Shown here: in pieces, positions 16,567 to 27,663 of the stretch
How the letters are laid out: each line of letters opens with the position of its first letter
Position numbering within the stretch: position 1 is the stretch's first letter
Assembly: GCF_002286935.1 (NCBI RefSeq)
Contig: NZ_MVOH01000002.1
Span: forward strand, 107,708 to 171,707
DNA: 64,000 nucleotides
DNA from: Bifidobacterium criceti
GTDB lineage: Bacteria > Actinomycetota > Actinomycetes > Actinomycetales > Bifidobacteriaceae
Direction of reading: 5' to 3'
Notes under the pieces: model-generated
What the model was told of the DNA's origin: nothing
What the model saw: the letters and a program-made list of their open reading frames with translations, nothing else
The model's database searches: none
Translations under genes and position numbers: made by a program

Positions 16567-18528
16567 TCATTCGACGCGACACAGTTTCGTATACGTGACG
16601 GACGGTTTCTCCGATGTCGTCGGTGTCTCGTCAATGCCGAGTTTCTGCATCGCGTACGGAGAGACCGTCACATCGAACGAATACGTGACTTCACTTTCCG
16701 GCTGCACCTGCGTCAGCGTCGTGTAGATGAGCCTAGAGTTGAGCGAATCGGCGACCGGCGTCCCGCTGTTGCCGGTGACTTCGAAGTTGCTTATCGCACC
16801 TCCCGCCGGTGGCATGAAGACGATCCGTTCCATGCCTGCGCCTTTGCTTTGTGCGTATGACATGCCGGTGAGATATTCCGGCAATGTCATCGATTCCTCT
16901 TTCGTCATCGTGTTCTTGATTGTGTACGTCACATGGTATTTCGCAGGTCCCTGTTCGCCGCAGTCGAGCTGTGTGATTGTTGTGGACCGCTTGAGATACC
17001 AGCCCATCTTCGAAGGATTGTTCTCGGTGAAATAGATGCCGACTTCCGGTTCGGTCTCGTCGATAGGAAGTGTGGATGTCAGTTCCATATCGCTGAACAG
17101 TTTTTCGAGTGTGGGGTCGAAGGAGTACACGGACAGATGACGGTTCTTTCCGAGTTCTATCATCTGTGACGCGAGGCTCACGATCTTGCCTTTCTGCAGA
17201 TCACCCATGAGGCGCTTCACACAGGCTTCCGCGACGGTGCTGAACATCGCGTCGGTCTCCCGGTAATCGTATTCCCTGTATGCGGTGTTGATCAGGAAGT
17301 CCGCCGTGTTCGAGCCGTTCAACACGGTGCCGTCGGGCAACGTCACGTCACCGAGCACCCTCACGAGTGCCTGTACGACGAGGGGGTCTGCGAATACGAC
17401 GCCGTTGAGTTCGGTGTCCTTGCCGGTTTCCGTCCGCTCCCAGATGTCCTTGAACATATCCGCGGCGTGGGCGTTGTCCGGCGAATTCGCTATATCGCGC
17501 ACATCATAGCTCAGATGCAGGGGGCCTTGCTGCTGGTAGAGCAGCCATTCGTCCGTCGTCACATTCGTCGCGGTGATATCCTTGCCGCCGAATTTGAGGT
17601 TGTTGACGAAGTCCCCGATCTTTATTGCGCCGTCAGTGATTGTCACCGTGCCAACGGCGCCGATAAGGCCGCCGCCGCCGCGCATCTCCGCTGGCGTCGT
17701 CGCAAGCACCGCATAGGTCTGCTTGCCTTTATATCCAAGCCATTCAGGGAGTTTCGGAGCGTATTCGAACGTCCCATCCTGCACGTACATGTTGATTGCA
17801 TCGAGCTGTGTACGGCTGTCAATGAGCGTATCCGCAACGATGCCTATACGTGGCACCGGGATTTTGTCGAACGCCTCGGTGTTCCGCTGCAGCGACCGTG
17901 CCGCCGTCTCGAGTTCCGGGAGCGCTTTCAGAATCGGTTCGGCATTGACGTGCCCGTCTTTGTAGATTGATTTGACGTCGATCTGTTTGACCGCGTCCGC
18001 GTATTTCGGTGCCGTGTCCTGTGCCATATCGTCGACGACGTCCGTCATCATCCGCACGACGCGCATGCTGCCTTTGATGCCGGGAATCTTCTCGGTGAAC
18101 GACCACAAGCCGCCGTTCGTGATGTCTTTCGCCGCGCGAGTCTCCTTCTGCACATCGGCGATGACACCATCGAGGTCGTTGAGCCGGTTCTGTTTGACGG
18201 CGTCCTTGACGACGGCGATTGCCGCTTCCTCATGTTGCTTGACGAGGAGCGCCTGCGTGCCGACCGCGCCGAAGAACACAACAATGACCGCCGCGATCGC
18301 GATGAGGATCCATCCCCACCAACGGATGCGCCGGTACCACACCGGCTTGTCTGTCTCATCGGCCGCCTCGGTCTCATCTGCGTCGGCGGCATCAACCGCC
18401 TGGGACTGTGCCACGGGGCTTTGCGATCCGTCTACCGTATCGGTGCCGGCATCATTCACCGCTGCACCATCCTGTGCGGCCTCATTGACATGCTCGTCCA
18501 TATGCTCGTCATCGTCATGTGTCGGCAT
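16567..18528 (-). CDS. DUF4012 membrane-anchored protein
   Basis: A 653-residue protein. The first about 60 residues are very acidic (DDDEHMDEH, DADETEAADETD) and presumably cytoplasmic. One membrane helix follows (about 72-95, WWGWILIAIAAVIVVFFGAV). The large extracytoplasmic part contains the DUF4012 signature AVLATTPAEMRGGGGLIGAVGTVT. DUF4012 proteins are commonly found next to surface polysaccharide genes in actinobacteria; their role is not known, though attachment or modification of the polymer has been suggested by context. The start ATG has AGAGGA six bases upstream. It lies downstream of the rhamnose precursor genes, separated by a hairpin. Confidence 0.85.
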   Translation of the reverse strand: MPTHDDDEHMDEHVNEAAQDGAAVNDAGTDTVDGSQSPVAQSQAVDAADADETEAADETDKPVWYRRIRWWGWILIAIAAVIVVFFGAVGTQALLVKQHEEAAIAVVKDAVKQNRLNDLDGVIADVQKETRAAKDITNGGLWSFTEKIPGIKGSMRVVRMMTDVVDDMAQDTAPKYADAVKQIDVKSIYKDGHVNAEPILKALPELETAARSLQRNTEAFDKIPVPRIGIVADTLIDSRTQLDAINMYVQDGTFEYAPKLPEWLGYKGKQTYAVLATTPAEMRGGGGLIGAVGTVTITDGAIKIGDFVNNLKFGGKDITATNVTTDEWLLYQQQGPLHLSYDVRDIANSPDNAHAADMFKDIWERTETGKDTELNGVVFADPLVVQALVRVLGDVTLPDGTVLNGSNTADFLINTAYREYDYRETDAMFSTVAEACVKRLMGDLQKGKIVSLASQMIELGKNRHLSVYSFDPTLEKLFSDMELTSTLPIDETEPEVGIYFTENNPSKMGWYLKRSTTITQLDCGEQGPAKYHVTYTIKNTMTKEESMTLPEYLTGMSYAQSKGAGMERIVFMPPAGGAISNFEVTGNSGTPVADSLNSRLIYTTLTQVQPESEVTYSFDVTVSPYAMQKLGIDETPTTSEKPSVTYTKLCRVE

Positions 18529-18611
18529 AGCGATTCCTCTCAACCGTATTCTTCAGGTTCGAAGTTTGGGCCATCCATCATGCCATCCATGATTGGCCCC
18601 ATAGACAGCGG

Positions 18612-18655
18612 TACCGGCATGGACGCTCACATGGAGATGCGTGCTCATGCCGGTA
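18612..18655 (-). terminator. Terminator downstream of rmlA
   Basis: 10-bp stem TACCGGCATG (18612-18621) with 18646-18655 and additional inner pairing GACGC/GCGTGC, located between the rmlA stop and the DUF4012 start. Confidence 0.6.
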
Positions 18656-18707
18656 TGCCATTGTAGCCACGCACTGCGAATTCAGACGTGGCATTCACCG
18701 AATCCAC

Positions 18708-19598
18708 TCAGTCGTCGTGTCCGACCTTGATCTTGTTGTCGGCCACGTCGAGCAGATGCCTGCCGTAAGGGCTTTTGCCGTATTTACGCCCGGCTTCGAC
18801 GAGTTGTTCCTTCGTGATCCAGCTGTTTTCGTATGCGATTTCCTCGATGACCGAGATCGGCATGTTCTGCGCACGTTGGATTGTTCGTACGAATTCGCCC
18901 GCTTCGAACAGGCTGTCCATCGTGCCGGTGTCGAGCCATGCATATCCGCGGCCGAGGGTCTGCACATGCAGGCTGCCATCGTCAAGATACATGCGGTTGA
19001 GGTCGGTGATCTCAAGTTCTCCACGTGGGGACGGCGTGACGCGCTTCGCGAATTCGACGACACGTTCGTCGTAGAAATACAGGCCGGTCACCGCATAGTT
19101 CGAAGCCGGATGTTCCGGTTTCTCGACGATGCTCACGGCTTTGTTGTCGTCATCGAATTCGACGACACCGTAGCGTTCCGGATCGTCCACATAATATCCG
19201 AACACGGTCGCGCCGTGGTCGAGCGTCGCCGCACGCCGCAATTGCCGCCCCAGACCGTTGCCGTAGAAGATGTTGTCGCCGAGCACGAGCGCGCATGCGT
19301 CACCGTCGATGAACTCCTCACCGAGCAGGAACGCCTGCGCAAGGCCATCTGGGCTCGGCTGCACCTTGTATTGCAATGAGACGCCGTATTGCGATCCGTC
19401 GCCGAGGAGACGCTCGAAATTGGGCAGGTCCTTCGGCGTCGAGATGATGAGGATGTCACGGATGCCGGCGAGCATCAATGTGCTCAGCGGATAGAAGATC
19501 ATCGGCTTGTCATAGACCGGCAGCAGTTGTTTCGACGTGACGGTCGTCAGCGGATAGAGGCGCGTGCCGGAGCCGCCGGCGAGGATGATGCCTTTCAT
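18708..19598 (-). CDS. rmlA: Glucose-1-phosphate thymidylyltransferase
   Basis: Makes dTDP-glucose from dTTP and glucose 1-phosphate, first step to dTDP-L-rhamnose. It has 296 residues, the standard length. The nucleotide-binding motif [18 protein letters not shown], then [27 protein letters not shown] and [14 protein letters not shown] are all present. It follows rmlCD after 12 bp and is the last gene of that transcript. Confidence 0.97.
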   Translation of the reverse strand: MKGIILAGGSGTRLYPLTTVTSKQLLPVYDKPMIFYPLSTLMLAGIRDILIISTPKDLPNFERLLGDGSQYGVSLQYKVQPSPDGLAQAFLLGEEFIDGDACALVLGDNIFYGNGLGRQLRRAATLDHGATVFGYYVDDPERYGVVEFDDDNKAVSIVEKPEHPASNYAVTGLYFYDERVVEFAKRVTPSPRGELEITDLNRMYLDDGSLHVQTLGRGYAWLDTGTMDSLFEAGEFVRTIQRAQNMPISVIEEIAYENSWITKEQLVEAGRKYGKSPYGRHLLDVADNKIKVGHDD

Positions 19599-19610
19599 GC
19601 CTGTCCCCTT

Positions 19611-21059
19611 TCACCGCTTCGCCGCGGCCACATAGGCGTGCAACGACTGCCGCCAATCCGTCGTCTCGAAGCCCGCGTCCTCGATCTTTGCAAGGTCCAA
19701 TGTGCTGTAGGTCGGGCGGGGGCTCACCGGGGCCTTCGCATGCGCGAAGTACTCCTCGGTGCTGATCGGCCGCACATGCTCGCCGTTGTCGTTCGTCTCG
19801 GCGAACACGTCCTTCGCGATTTGCGCCCAGCTCACGCTCTCTCCCGAGCCGGTCAGGTTGTAGGTGCCATACGGTGCGTCCGAGTCAAGCAGGAAGAAGA
19901 TCGCCTTCGCCATATCATCGGTGAACGTGAGACGGCCGAACTGGTCGTCGACGACCGTCACCTCGTCCAATGCGTCGTTGCCGTCGGCCACGCGGTCGGA
20001 AAGCGCCATCATCGTCTTGACGAAATTGCGGCCATCGCCGATGACCCAGCTCGAACGCACGATGTAATGCTTGTCCGCCATCGCCACGGCGATGTCGCCG
20101 GCGGCCTTCGACTGACCATAGACGCCAAGCGGGGCGAACGGTTCGTCCTCACGGTGCTGTTGCGTTGTCCCGTCGAACACATAATCCGAGCTGATATGCA
20201 CGAGTGTCAGATGGTACCGCTGCGCGGTTTTCGCGAGGAGCGCCGGCCCTTCGGCGTTCGCCTTCCATGCGAGCGCGCGTCCTTCTGGTGTTTCGGCCTT
20301 GTCTACGGCCGTATAGGCGCCTGCGTTGATGATCGTGCCGTACAGGCTCCAGTCGATCTGCGCATAGGCGTCCGGATCGGAGAAGTCGAATTCGTCGATG
20401 TCGGTGAATTCGAAGCCCTTGAGGCCATGCGCCTCGACGTATGCGCGAATCGCGCGGCCGAGCTGGCCGTTAGCGCCCGTCACCATCGTACGCTTCGGCT
20501 CCATTGGTTTCGCGTCCTTGAGCATCGGATGGTGCAGGTCGGCTTCGCTACGCTCTGACTCGTCAAGCGGAATCGGCCATTGAATCGCCAGTTCAGGGTC
20601 GGCGAGGTTGACGAACGTGTACGTCTTCTTCATTTCGAGCGACCAGTGCGCATTGACGAGGTACGAATACGCGGTGCCGTCCTCAAGTGCCTGGAAACTA
20701 TTGCCGACGCCACGTGGCACGTAGATCGCACGGGACGGGTCGAGTCGCGTCGTGTAGACCTGCCCGAACGAATCACCGGGCCGCAAGTCGACCCATGCGC
20801 CGAAGATCTCGCCTGTCGCGAGCGAGATGAACTTGTCCCATGGCTCGGCGTGGATGCCTCGCGTCACACCGCGCTTCGCGTTGAAGCTGATGTTGTTCTG
20901 CACCGGCTCGAAGTCCTCGGGCAGCCCGAGGGCCGTCATTTTCGCCTTCTGCCAGTTCTCTTTGAACCAGCCGCGGTTGTCGCCGTGCACCGGCAGGTCG
21001 AAGACGAGCAGTCCGGGGATGTTCGTCTTCGTGACCTTGAGTTCCTTTTCGAATTCCAT
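19611..21059 (-). CDS. rmlCD: Fused dTDP-4-dehydrorhamnose 3,5-epimerase / dTDP-4-dehydrorhamnose reductase
   Basis: A 482-residue fusion that performs the last two steps of dTDP-L-rhamnose synthesis. Residues 1 to about 185 are RmlC-like cupin: GDNRGWFKENWQ, ISFNAKRGVTRGIHAEPWDKF and YVPRGVGNSFQALEDGTAYSY. Residues about 195-482 are RmlD-like SDR: MVTGANGQLGRAIRAYVEAHG (Rossmann loop), NAGAYTAVDKAE, SSDYVFDGTT and ending in SLHAYVAAAKR. The epimerase part contains GIHAEPWDK where RmlC usually has RGLHxQ-type residues. Such fusions are seen in bifidobacteria. The ATG at 21057-21059 has no strong ribosome site. A hairpin separates it from rmlB upstream. Confidence 0.93.
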   Translation of the reverse strand: MEFEKELKVTKTNIPGLLVFDLPVHGDNRGWFKENWQKAKMTALGLPEDFEPVQNNISFNAKRGVTRGIHAEPWDKFISLATGEIFGAWVDLRPGDSFGQVYTTRLDPSRAIYVPRGVGNSFQALEDGTAYSYLVNAHWSLEMKKTYTFVNLADPELAIQWPIPLDESERSEADLHHPMLKDAKPMEPKRTMVTGANGQLGRAIRAYVEAHGLKGFEFTDIDEFDFSDPDAYAQIDWSLYGTIINAGAYTAVDKAETPEGRALAWKANAEGPALLAKTAQRYHLTLVHISSDYVFDGTTQQHREDEPFAPLGVYGQSKAAGDIAVAMADKHYIVRSSWVIGDGRNFVKTMMALSDRVADGNDALDEVTVVDDQFGRLTFTDDMAKAIFFLLDSDAPYGTYNLTGSGESVSWAQIAKDVFAETNDNGEHVRPISTEEYFAHAKAPVSPRPTYSTLDLAKIEDAGFETTDWRQSLHAYVAAAKR

Positions 21060-21105
21060 ATCGTTCCTATTCCACGCTGTTCGCAGTCATTGCCTCGATG
21101 ATGCC

Positions 21106-21142
21106 ATTATGGGGTCCCGTCACGGTGACTGGACCCCATAAT
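21106..21142 (-). terminator. Hairpin between rmlB and rmlCD
   Basis: Perfect 12-bp stem ATTATGGGGTCC (21106-21117) with 21131-21142, extended by GTCAC/GTGAC inside the loop. It starts eight bases after the rmlB stop codon, so rmlCD-rmlA may be transcribed partly from their own promoter. Confidence 0.7.
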
Positions 21143-21149
21143 CGTTGCA

Positions 21150-22193
<1,044 letters not shown>

Positions 22194-22291
22194 CTATCAT
22201 CAAGGCTTGAAACCTGAGAATGTAATGCATCTCGCTATGTACGAGTAAGTTATATCCAAGCGTAATGAATGTATCTAGGAGTCAGTATCCC

Positions 22292-23257
22292 ATGAAACCT
22301 GTAGTAGAGATTCTCATGGCCACGTACAACGGGGCGGACTACGTCAGGCAACAGATCAATTCCATCCAATCCCAAACCTTAAGCGATTGGAAGCTGAACA
22401 TCTGCGATGACCGTTCGACGGATGGCACCTTGGACATCATCACCAGCATCGCACGTGAAGACCCACGCATCAATATAATCTCGCAGGACATCAAATTCGG
22501 CTCTGCACAGGCAAACTTTACGTACCTGATGAGCCAAGCCAGCGGCGATTACGTCTTCCTGGCCGATCAGGATGACATCTGGCATCCCAACAAGCTCAAG
22601 CTCTTCATGGACCGTATGCATGAGGCCGAGCGCCGCTATAGTGCCGACACTCCCCTACTCGCTTTTTCCGATCTCACGGTTGTGGACGTCGAAAATCATG
22701 TCATCGCGCCTTCATTCCTCACCTACATCGGTCGAGACCCGCACCGCACCAGTCTGAATGAGCTGCTCGTACAGAACCTGGTCACCGGTTGCGCGAGCGC
22801 TATGAACCAAGCAATGGTCCAAGTCGTCCAATCCTTCAGTGTCAACGACTCCAAAGCCATGATGATGCATGACTGGGTCTATGCTCTGCTGGCAGCTTCC
22901 GTTGGCCATCTGATATATGTAGACGAGGCGACCGTGGATTACCGCCAACATGGCACCAACGTCATGGGCGCACATCCGTACTCATCATGCAAGACGCTTC
23001 TTGGCCTCATCATTCCGAGCGGCCGAAGGAAACAGGACCGCATCACGCGCTTGCGCCAGACCATCGAGCAAGCCAAACTTGTTCGAGCATCCATGCAATC
23101 TCGCGCATTATCCCCAGCGCGCAGCACACTTGATGCGTATTGCGACATACCCAGCCAAACCCGCATGCAGCGCATCCACACGCTCTTCACATATGGTTTC
23201 TGGCCGAACAAGATCATGGACCGCATCAGCCAGCTCCTTACAGCGCTCTCGCTGTAG
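22292..23257 (+). CDS. Family 2 glycosyltransferase (rhamnosyltransferase-like)
   Basis: A 321-residue GT-A fold transferase acting at the cytoplasmic face on the lipid-linked polysaccharide. VEILMATYNGADYVRQQINS is the N-terminal nucleotide-binding strand, CDDRSTDGT follows, and VFLADQDDIWHPNKL carries the metal-binding acidic cluster; MMMHDWVYALL resembles the ED-acid region of RgpB-type rhamnosyltransferases. The sugar transferred cannot be read with certainty. The ATG is 10 bases after TAGGAG. Codon use is less GC-rich than in the rml genes. First gene of a plus-strand trio with the flippase and another GT2. Confidence 0.85.
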   Translation: MKPVVEILMATYNGADYVRQQINSIQSQTLSDWKLNICDDRSTDGTLDIITSIAREDPRINIISQDIKFGSAQANFTYLMSQASGDYVFLADQDDIWHPNKLKLFMDRMHEAERRYSADTPLLAFSDLTVVDVENHVIAPSFLTYIGRDPHRTSLNELLVQNLVTGCASAMNQAMVQVVQSFSVNDSKAMMMHDWVYALLAASVGHLIYVDEATVDYRQHGTNVMGAHPYSSCKTLLGLIIPSGRRKQDRITRLRQTIEQAKLVRASMQSRALSPARSTLDAYCDIPSQTRMQRIHTLFTYGFWPNKIMDRISQLLTALSL

Positions 23258-23399
23258 CATGTCATAGCATGAGGCTCGATCTATATTCGAACCAGAAGCG
23301 GACGAATTCGGGTCAGACGTAGGAAACACGGCCAACAGCATCCCGGAGGACACCCAACAGCATGAATCAATCAACATCGTCAGTGGAGTATCAGGCATC

Positions 23400-24854
23400 A
23401 TGAATACACCAATCAAGCAGCCGAAGATTCATTCGGTGAAATACAACGTAATCATGAACGCGATTCTCACGACGTCCACGTTCCTATTCCCACTCATTAC
23501 CGTCCCATACGTTTCACGAGTGCTGGGGCCGGACAACAACGGCATCGTGTCATGGGCCTACACCTTCGTCGGCTATTTCTCGCTTGTCGCGCAGCTTGGA
23601 TTCACGATGTACGGTACGAGAGAGTGCGCAAAACTCAGGGATGACCGAGCAGCGCTCAGCAAGACCGTACAGGAGCTGCTCATCATTCTGTTCGCTTCCA
23701 CGGCAATCGTGTATGTCGTCTATGTAGTGTGCCTGTTCGTCATACCACGCACGCGAGAGCAACTACCACTTATGTTCATTGCCGGACTGTCCATCTGGCT
23801 CACATCATGTTCGGCGGAATGGCTGTACCGTGCCATCGAACAGTACAGCTACATTACCATCCGCAACATCGCGTTCAAGGTGCTCAGCATCATCCTGCTG
23901 TTCATCTTCGTACGCAACACGAACGACACATTGGCCTATGCGACGGTCCTGCTCGTAGGCACGATCGGTTCGAATATACTCAATCTGCTGCGTCTGCGCG
24001 TCTATGTGACGTTCTCGCGACACTATACGATGAACATCCGCAGGCATTTCAAAGCGATGTTCACATTCTCCGTCTCCAACATCGCGTCCGGCATGTATGG
24101 GCAGATAGACATGCTGCTGCTCGGCTTCCTCACCTCCAACTATGCGTTGGGCCTGTACCAGCTCGTGTACAAGATCCGCAATATGTGCAATTCCGCGGTG
24201 GGTGCCGTCAGCGGCGTCATGCTGCCACGCCTTTCCTATTACGAGGCGCAGAAGGGCCACGAGGCCACGACCAAACTGATGGCGAAGAGCTTCAACTTCC
24301 TCGTCATGCTGGGTCTTGCGCTGATGGCCGCCGTCGTCATCTGCGTCCAGCCGATCATCCTGTTGCTCGGCGGTCGCGACTACCTGCCCGGCTGGTCGGC
24401 ACTCGTCATCAGCTCCCCAATGATTCTGTTGGGGCCTATCGGCTCCATGCAATCGCAATACATGGTTGCGGCAAACCGCGAGAAAGAGTACACCTACACC
24501 ACCGTCACCGGTTTGGTGCTCGCCATCATCTTCGAGCTCATTTTCATCCCGATATGGGGCATCAACGGCGCCGCATTCGGCCTCGTGCTCACTGAGATCT
24601 GCGTGTATGCGCTGCGCACCTACATCATCCGTGATTTCATCAAGGAAGTGCACAAGCATACCGATTACTGGAAGATCATCATCTCATGGATCGCCGGATG
24701 TGCCGCGGCCGTGGCGATTTCGTGGCTGTGCCGGACGTGGTCCCCCATTCCGCGCATTCTGCTCGCCGCCGTCGGGTTCTGCATGCTCGACGCCATGCTG
24801 CTGATCCTCACGAAGGAATCGTTCCTACGGTCCATGCTCCACAGAAGGAAGTAA
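23400..24854 (+). CDS. Wzx-type oligosaccharide flippase
   Basis: Polytopic protein of 484 residues with about 12-14 hydrophobic segments, family of MOP exporters. The N-terminus (KYNVIMNAILTTSTFLFPLI and TVPYVSRVLGPDNNGIVSWA) is typical of repeat-unit flippases, as is YLPGWSALVISSPMILLGPI in the middle. It moves undecaprenyl-diphosphate-linked repeat units across the membrane. The 142-bp gap before it (23258-23399) holds no gene. The next GT2 gene begins eight bases after its stop. Confidence 0.9.
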   Translation: MNTPIKQPKIHSVKYNVIMNAILTTSTFLFPLITVPYVSRVLGPDNNGIVSWAYTFVGYFSLVAQLGFTMYGTRECAKLRDDRAALSKTVQELLIILFASTAIVYVVYVVCLFVIPRTREQLPLMFIAGLSIWLTSCSAEWLYRAIEQYSYITIRNIAFKVLSIILLFIFVRNTNDTLAYATVLLVGTIGSNILNLLRLRVYVTFSRHYTMNIRRHFKAMFTFSVSNIASGMYGQIDMLLLGFLTSNYALGLYQLVYKIRNMCNSAVGAVSGVMLPRLSYYEAQKGHEATTKLMAKSFNFLVMLGLALMAAVVICVQPIILLLGGRDYLPGWSALVISSPMILLGPIGSMQSQYMVAANREKEYTYTTVTGLVLAIIFELIFIPIWGINGAAFGLVLTEICVYALRTYIIRDFIKEVHKHTDYWKIIISWIAGCAAAVAISWLCRTWSPIPRILLAAVGFCMLDAMLLILTKESFLRSMLHRRK

Positions 24855-24862
24855 CGAACATC

Positions 24863-25702
24863 ATGGTCATCGCCACTCCCTCGACGAGTTCTGAGATATC
24901 TCGCACACCCCAACGTGCCCGCGAGCGCTCCGTCGACATCATTATCATCCTCTACGAGCAGGGCATCGAAGAGATAACTTCACTGGAGTATTTTCTGAAC
25001 TCCCCTACTGTGCATGGCGTATACATCCGTGACAACAGCAGCCACCCGCACAAGGTCAGCGCCACGCTCCACAACCGCGACCTCATTCACTACCGTTGGA
25101 TGGGTGGTAATGTCGGGCTTCCCAAGGCGTACAACAACGCCGTCGCCGAGTGTGATGCGCCGTTCATCTGCATCATGGATGATGATACTGCGGTACCTGA
25201 TGATTTTTTGGAGAAGGCATCCGCATATTTCATCGATGAACCTGCCGTCTATCTTCCGCTTGTGCGCACACAGCGCGAACTTATCAGCCCACATCTGCAG
25301 TTCGGCTACCGCGTTCAGGTGATTGCCGATGGTGATTTCTCCGATGCCACGCATATGAGTGGTATTAACTCCGGCATGATTCTCGCGCGCGACGTCTTCA
25401 CGACCGTGCGCTATGACGAATCGCTGTTCCTGGATGAGGTGGACCACGAGCTGATGGTCCGGGTCCATGAACATGGCATACCGATCATCGTCATGGACGA
25501 CATCGTGCTTCATCAGTCATTCTCGTATGATTCGAACAACATGCAGGCTGACATCCACCGCTTCCACATCTGGAAACAGGACACACGTACGTACTATGCG
25601 ATGTTCGGCAAAGACGGCAAGCGCGCCGCAAGCATCCGCATCCGTGCGCGCCGCCGCAACCTGATCAGGAAATACAAGTCCTTGCGTTTCCTGTTCATCT
25701 GA
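24863..25702 (+). CDS. Family 2 glycosyltransferase
   Basis: A 279-residue GT2. Core strand VDIIIILYEQGIEEITSLEY, then YIRDNSSHPHK, the segment GGNVGLPKAYNNAVAECDAP typical of rhamnosyl-type GT2 enzymes, and the DxD-like CIMDDDTAVPDDF. FLDEVDHELMVRVHEHG supplies the later catalytic acidic residues. The C-terminal tail is basic (RIRARRRNLIRKYKS), consistent with membrane association. It starts eight bases after the flippase stop with AAGGAAG upstream, so the two are cotranscribed. It converges with the GT2 gene at 25743. Confidence 0.85.
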   Translation: MVIATPSTSSEISRTPQRARERSVDIIIILYEQGIEEITSLEYFLNSPTVHGVYIRDNSSHPHKVSATLHNRDLIHYRWMGGNVGLPKAYNNAVAECDAPFICIMDDDTAVPDDFLEKASAYFIDEPAVYLPLVRTQRELISPHLQFGYRVQVIADGDFSDATHMSGINSGMILARDVFTTVRYDESLFLDEVDHELMVRVHEHGIPIIVMDDIVLHQSFSYDSNNMQADIHRFHIWKQDTRTYYAMFGKDGKRAASIRIRARRRNLIRKYKSLRFLFI

Positions 25703-25742
25703 TTGATGTCATCCTCTCCCCTATGACGCTCTGGCATGCAGG

Positions 25743-26627
25743 TCAGTGCACATACGTCTCCAGCACCTTGAGCGAACGCACATAATTGCCGAGTGTGAAG
25801 ATCATCTTGCGCCGTGTGTCCGTGCTCATGCTATCGGTCGACGCGTCCTCGACATGGTGCACGACGATACGCGGGTCGTAGTGCATCGTCAGCCCAGCAA
25901 TCTGGCAGCGCGCCCACAGGATATGCTCTTCGAAATACAGAAACGTGCGCGGGTCGAAGGCCTCGTCGTAGTGCTGTACGAAAGCGGGCGTGAAGATGAG
26001 ACATGCACCATGCAGCATATAGGGACGATTCGTGTCGGCTTCCGCCGTGGCGTGCGTGTATGGGTTCGACGTCCAGGCATGGCCGCTTAGACGCTGCTTG
26101 AGATGCACGAGCGGCGAGTACAGGTGCAATCTCAGCAGCAGCAGGATGCGGCGGAAGCGGCGTAGTTGGCGGCGCATCTCCTCCTGAGTGTGGATAATGC
26201 CATAGCTAGGGTTCTGGTGGCATCCGTCTTTGAGTGAAATGATGTCGGGGCCGATGACGCCGCAATGGGTACGCGCATAATCCTCGATGCACAAGGTCAT
26301 GAAGTCGTTGCGATCGAGCATCGCATCGTTGTTGATCGTCACGATGTAGTCGCAGTGCAGTTGTTCCTTGCAGTAGTGGTATCCCATGTTGTTGCCGCAA
26401 GCAAACCCCTCGTTGGCGTCGTTGTGCAGCAGTGTGACATCATCGGCGTTGGCGTATTGGGCCTGCAGCCGTTCATAGCTGCCATTCGCCGAGTCGTTGT
26501 CGACAACGACGATATGGTAATCGCCGCCGGCGCAGTGCTCACGAATCGACGCGACGCATTGCGTCGTGGCGTCGTCGACCAGATAATGCAATACGACGAA
26601 ACCGAATCGTGGCGTATCCATGGTCAT
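25743..26627 (-). CDS. Family 2 glycosyltransferase (paralogue of the gene at 58035)
   Basis: A 294-residue GT2 beginning RFGFVVLHYLVDDATTQCV, with VVVDNDSANGSYERL, GFACGNNMGYHYC, the metal-binding YIVTINNDAMLDRNDF, and MLHGACLIFTPAFVQHYDEA followed by FLYFEEHILWARC. The protein at 58035-58904 shares this layout nearly throughout (RFGFVVLHYLVDD, INNDA, LHGACLVFTPSF, FLYLEEDIL). GAGGAG lies just upstream of the chosen ATG. It is the last gene of a minus-strand run from 34.3 kb. Confidence 0.87.
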   Translation of the reverse strand: MTMDTPRFGFVVLHYLVDDATTQCVASIREHCAGGDYHIVVVDNDSANGSYERLQAQYANADDVTLLHNDANEGFACGNNMGYHYCKEQLHCDYIVTINNDAMLDRNDFMTLCIEDYARTHCGVIGPDIISLKDGCHQNPSYGIIHTQEEMRRQLRRFRRILLLLRLHLYSPLVHLKQRLSGHAWTSNPYTHATAEADTNRPYMLHGACLIFTPAFVQHYDEAFDPRTFLYFEEHILWARCQIAGLTMHYDPRIVVHHVEDASTDSMSTDTRRKMIFTLGNYVRSLKVLETYVH

Positions 26628-26637
26628 TCTCTCCTCG

Positions 26638-27663
26638 TCACGCATGGCGCATCCTCATACCGCATGCCGCTGCGGCACGCAGCACCGGATTGCGCATCAT
26701 CATGTATTTGAGCTTGATTGGCGCACTGAGCACGGATGTATCAATACCAGCCAATCGAGGCCGCAGTTTCCGGACCCGTGTGTTCATCGCCGACAGCCGC
26801 CGCCCCGCTGGGGCCAGCATCATCGCTGCCTTGCACTCCTGGAAATACAAGTTGACCTGTTCCTCCTGCCATGCGGCATACAGTTGCGGATCCCCATCCA
26901 ATCCGTATGCGTGCATGAGCCGCGCACGGGCATCGATGGCTGGATGGTATAACCCCTTGGCGTGGTTGCGGTAGGTGCGTTCCCCCAATCCGCCGACACG
27001 GTAATGGTATTCTGCGACATCGAGGTATACGATCTCGCGGGCCGCCGCGAACGCCTGCATATTGAAGATGTTGTCCTGCATCCGGGGCAGCTGTGGATCA
27101 AATGTCAACCGTTGTGCTTCGAGGAAGGCGCGGCGGTACAATTTGCCCCACGGCACCCCGATTGCCGTGACGAATCCTTGGGGCTGGACATACGAACCGT
27201 CAATCAGCTGATGGTACAACGGCCGTTTGTGTTCCTCATCACCGGCGGTGAACGACTGCGGGAAGAAATGCTGCCGTGCTTCCTGACCATCACCAAAGGC
27301 GACACATGCGCTCATGACAATATCCGTATTCTCATGTGCGGCCGCCACGAGCGTGTCCAAATATTCAGGTTCGAGTGTGTCGTCGGGATCGATGAAGCCG
27401 ATCCACATACCGCTTGACTGCGCAAGCCCTGCGTTGCGTGCCGCGGAGACGCCCCCGTTGGGCTGGTCGATGAGCCGGATGCGGGTATCGCGCTGCGCGT
27501 GTTCCGCAATGACCGCAGCGGAACGGTCCGTCGAACCGTCGTTGACGGCAAGCACCTCGAAATCGGTGAATGTCTGCTTCGACAGCGAATCCAGACATGC
27601 GCCGATGTACTCCTGTTGGTTGTAGACCGGTATGACAACCGATATTGTGGGTGTCTTCGTCAT
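26638..27663 (-). CDS. Family 2 glycosyltransferase
   Basis: A 341-residue GT2. ISVVIPVYNQQEYIGACLDS, then VNDGSTDRS, GVSAARNAGLAQSSG and the metal-binding IGFIDPDDTLEPEYL give the full GT-A N-terminal signature. VPWGKLYRRAFL and RMQDNIFNMQAFA are the usual downstream segments of this type. Its ATG overlaps the stop codon of the upstream GT2 gene (ATGA), with GGAG eight bases upstream, so the two are translationally coupled. A reading-frame extension of 104 residues upstream is a shadow of the neighbouring gene. Confidence 0.88.
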   Translation of the reverse strand: MTKTPTISVVIPVYNQQEYIGACLDSLSKQTFTDFEVLAVNDGSTDRSAAVIAEHAQRDTRIRLIDQPNGGVSAARNAGLAQSSGMWIGFIDPDDTLEPEYLDTLVAAAHENTDIVMSACVAFGDGQEARQHFFPQSFTAGDEEHKRPLYHQLIDGSYVQPQGFVTAIGVPWGKLYRRAFLEAQRLTFDPQLPRMQDNIFNMQAFAAAREIVYLDVAEYHYRVGGLGERTYRNHAKGLYHPAIDARARLMHAYGLDGDPQLYAAWQEEQVNLYFQECKAAMMLAPAGRRLSAMNTRVRKLRPRLAGIDTSVLSAPIKLKYMMMRNPVLRAAAACGMRMRHA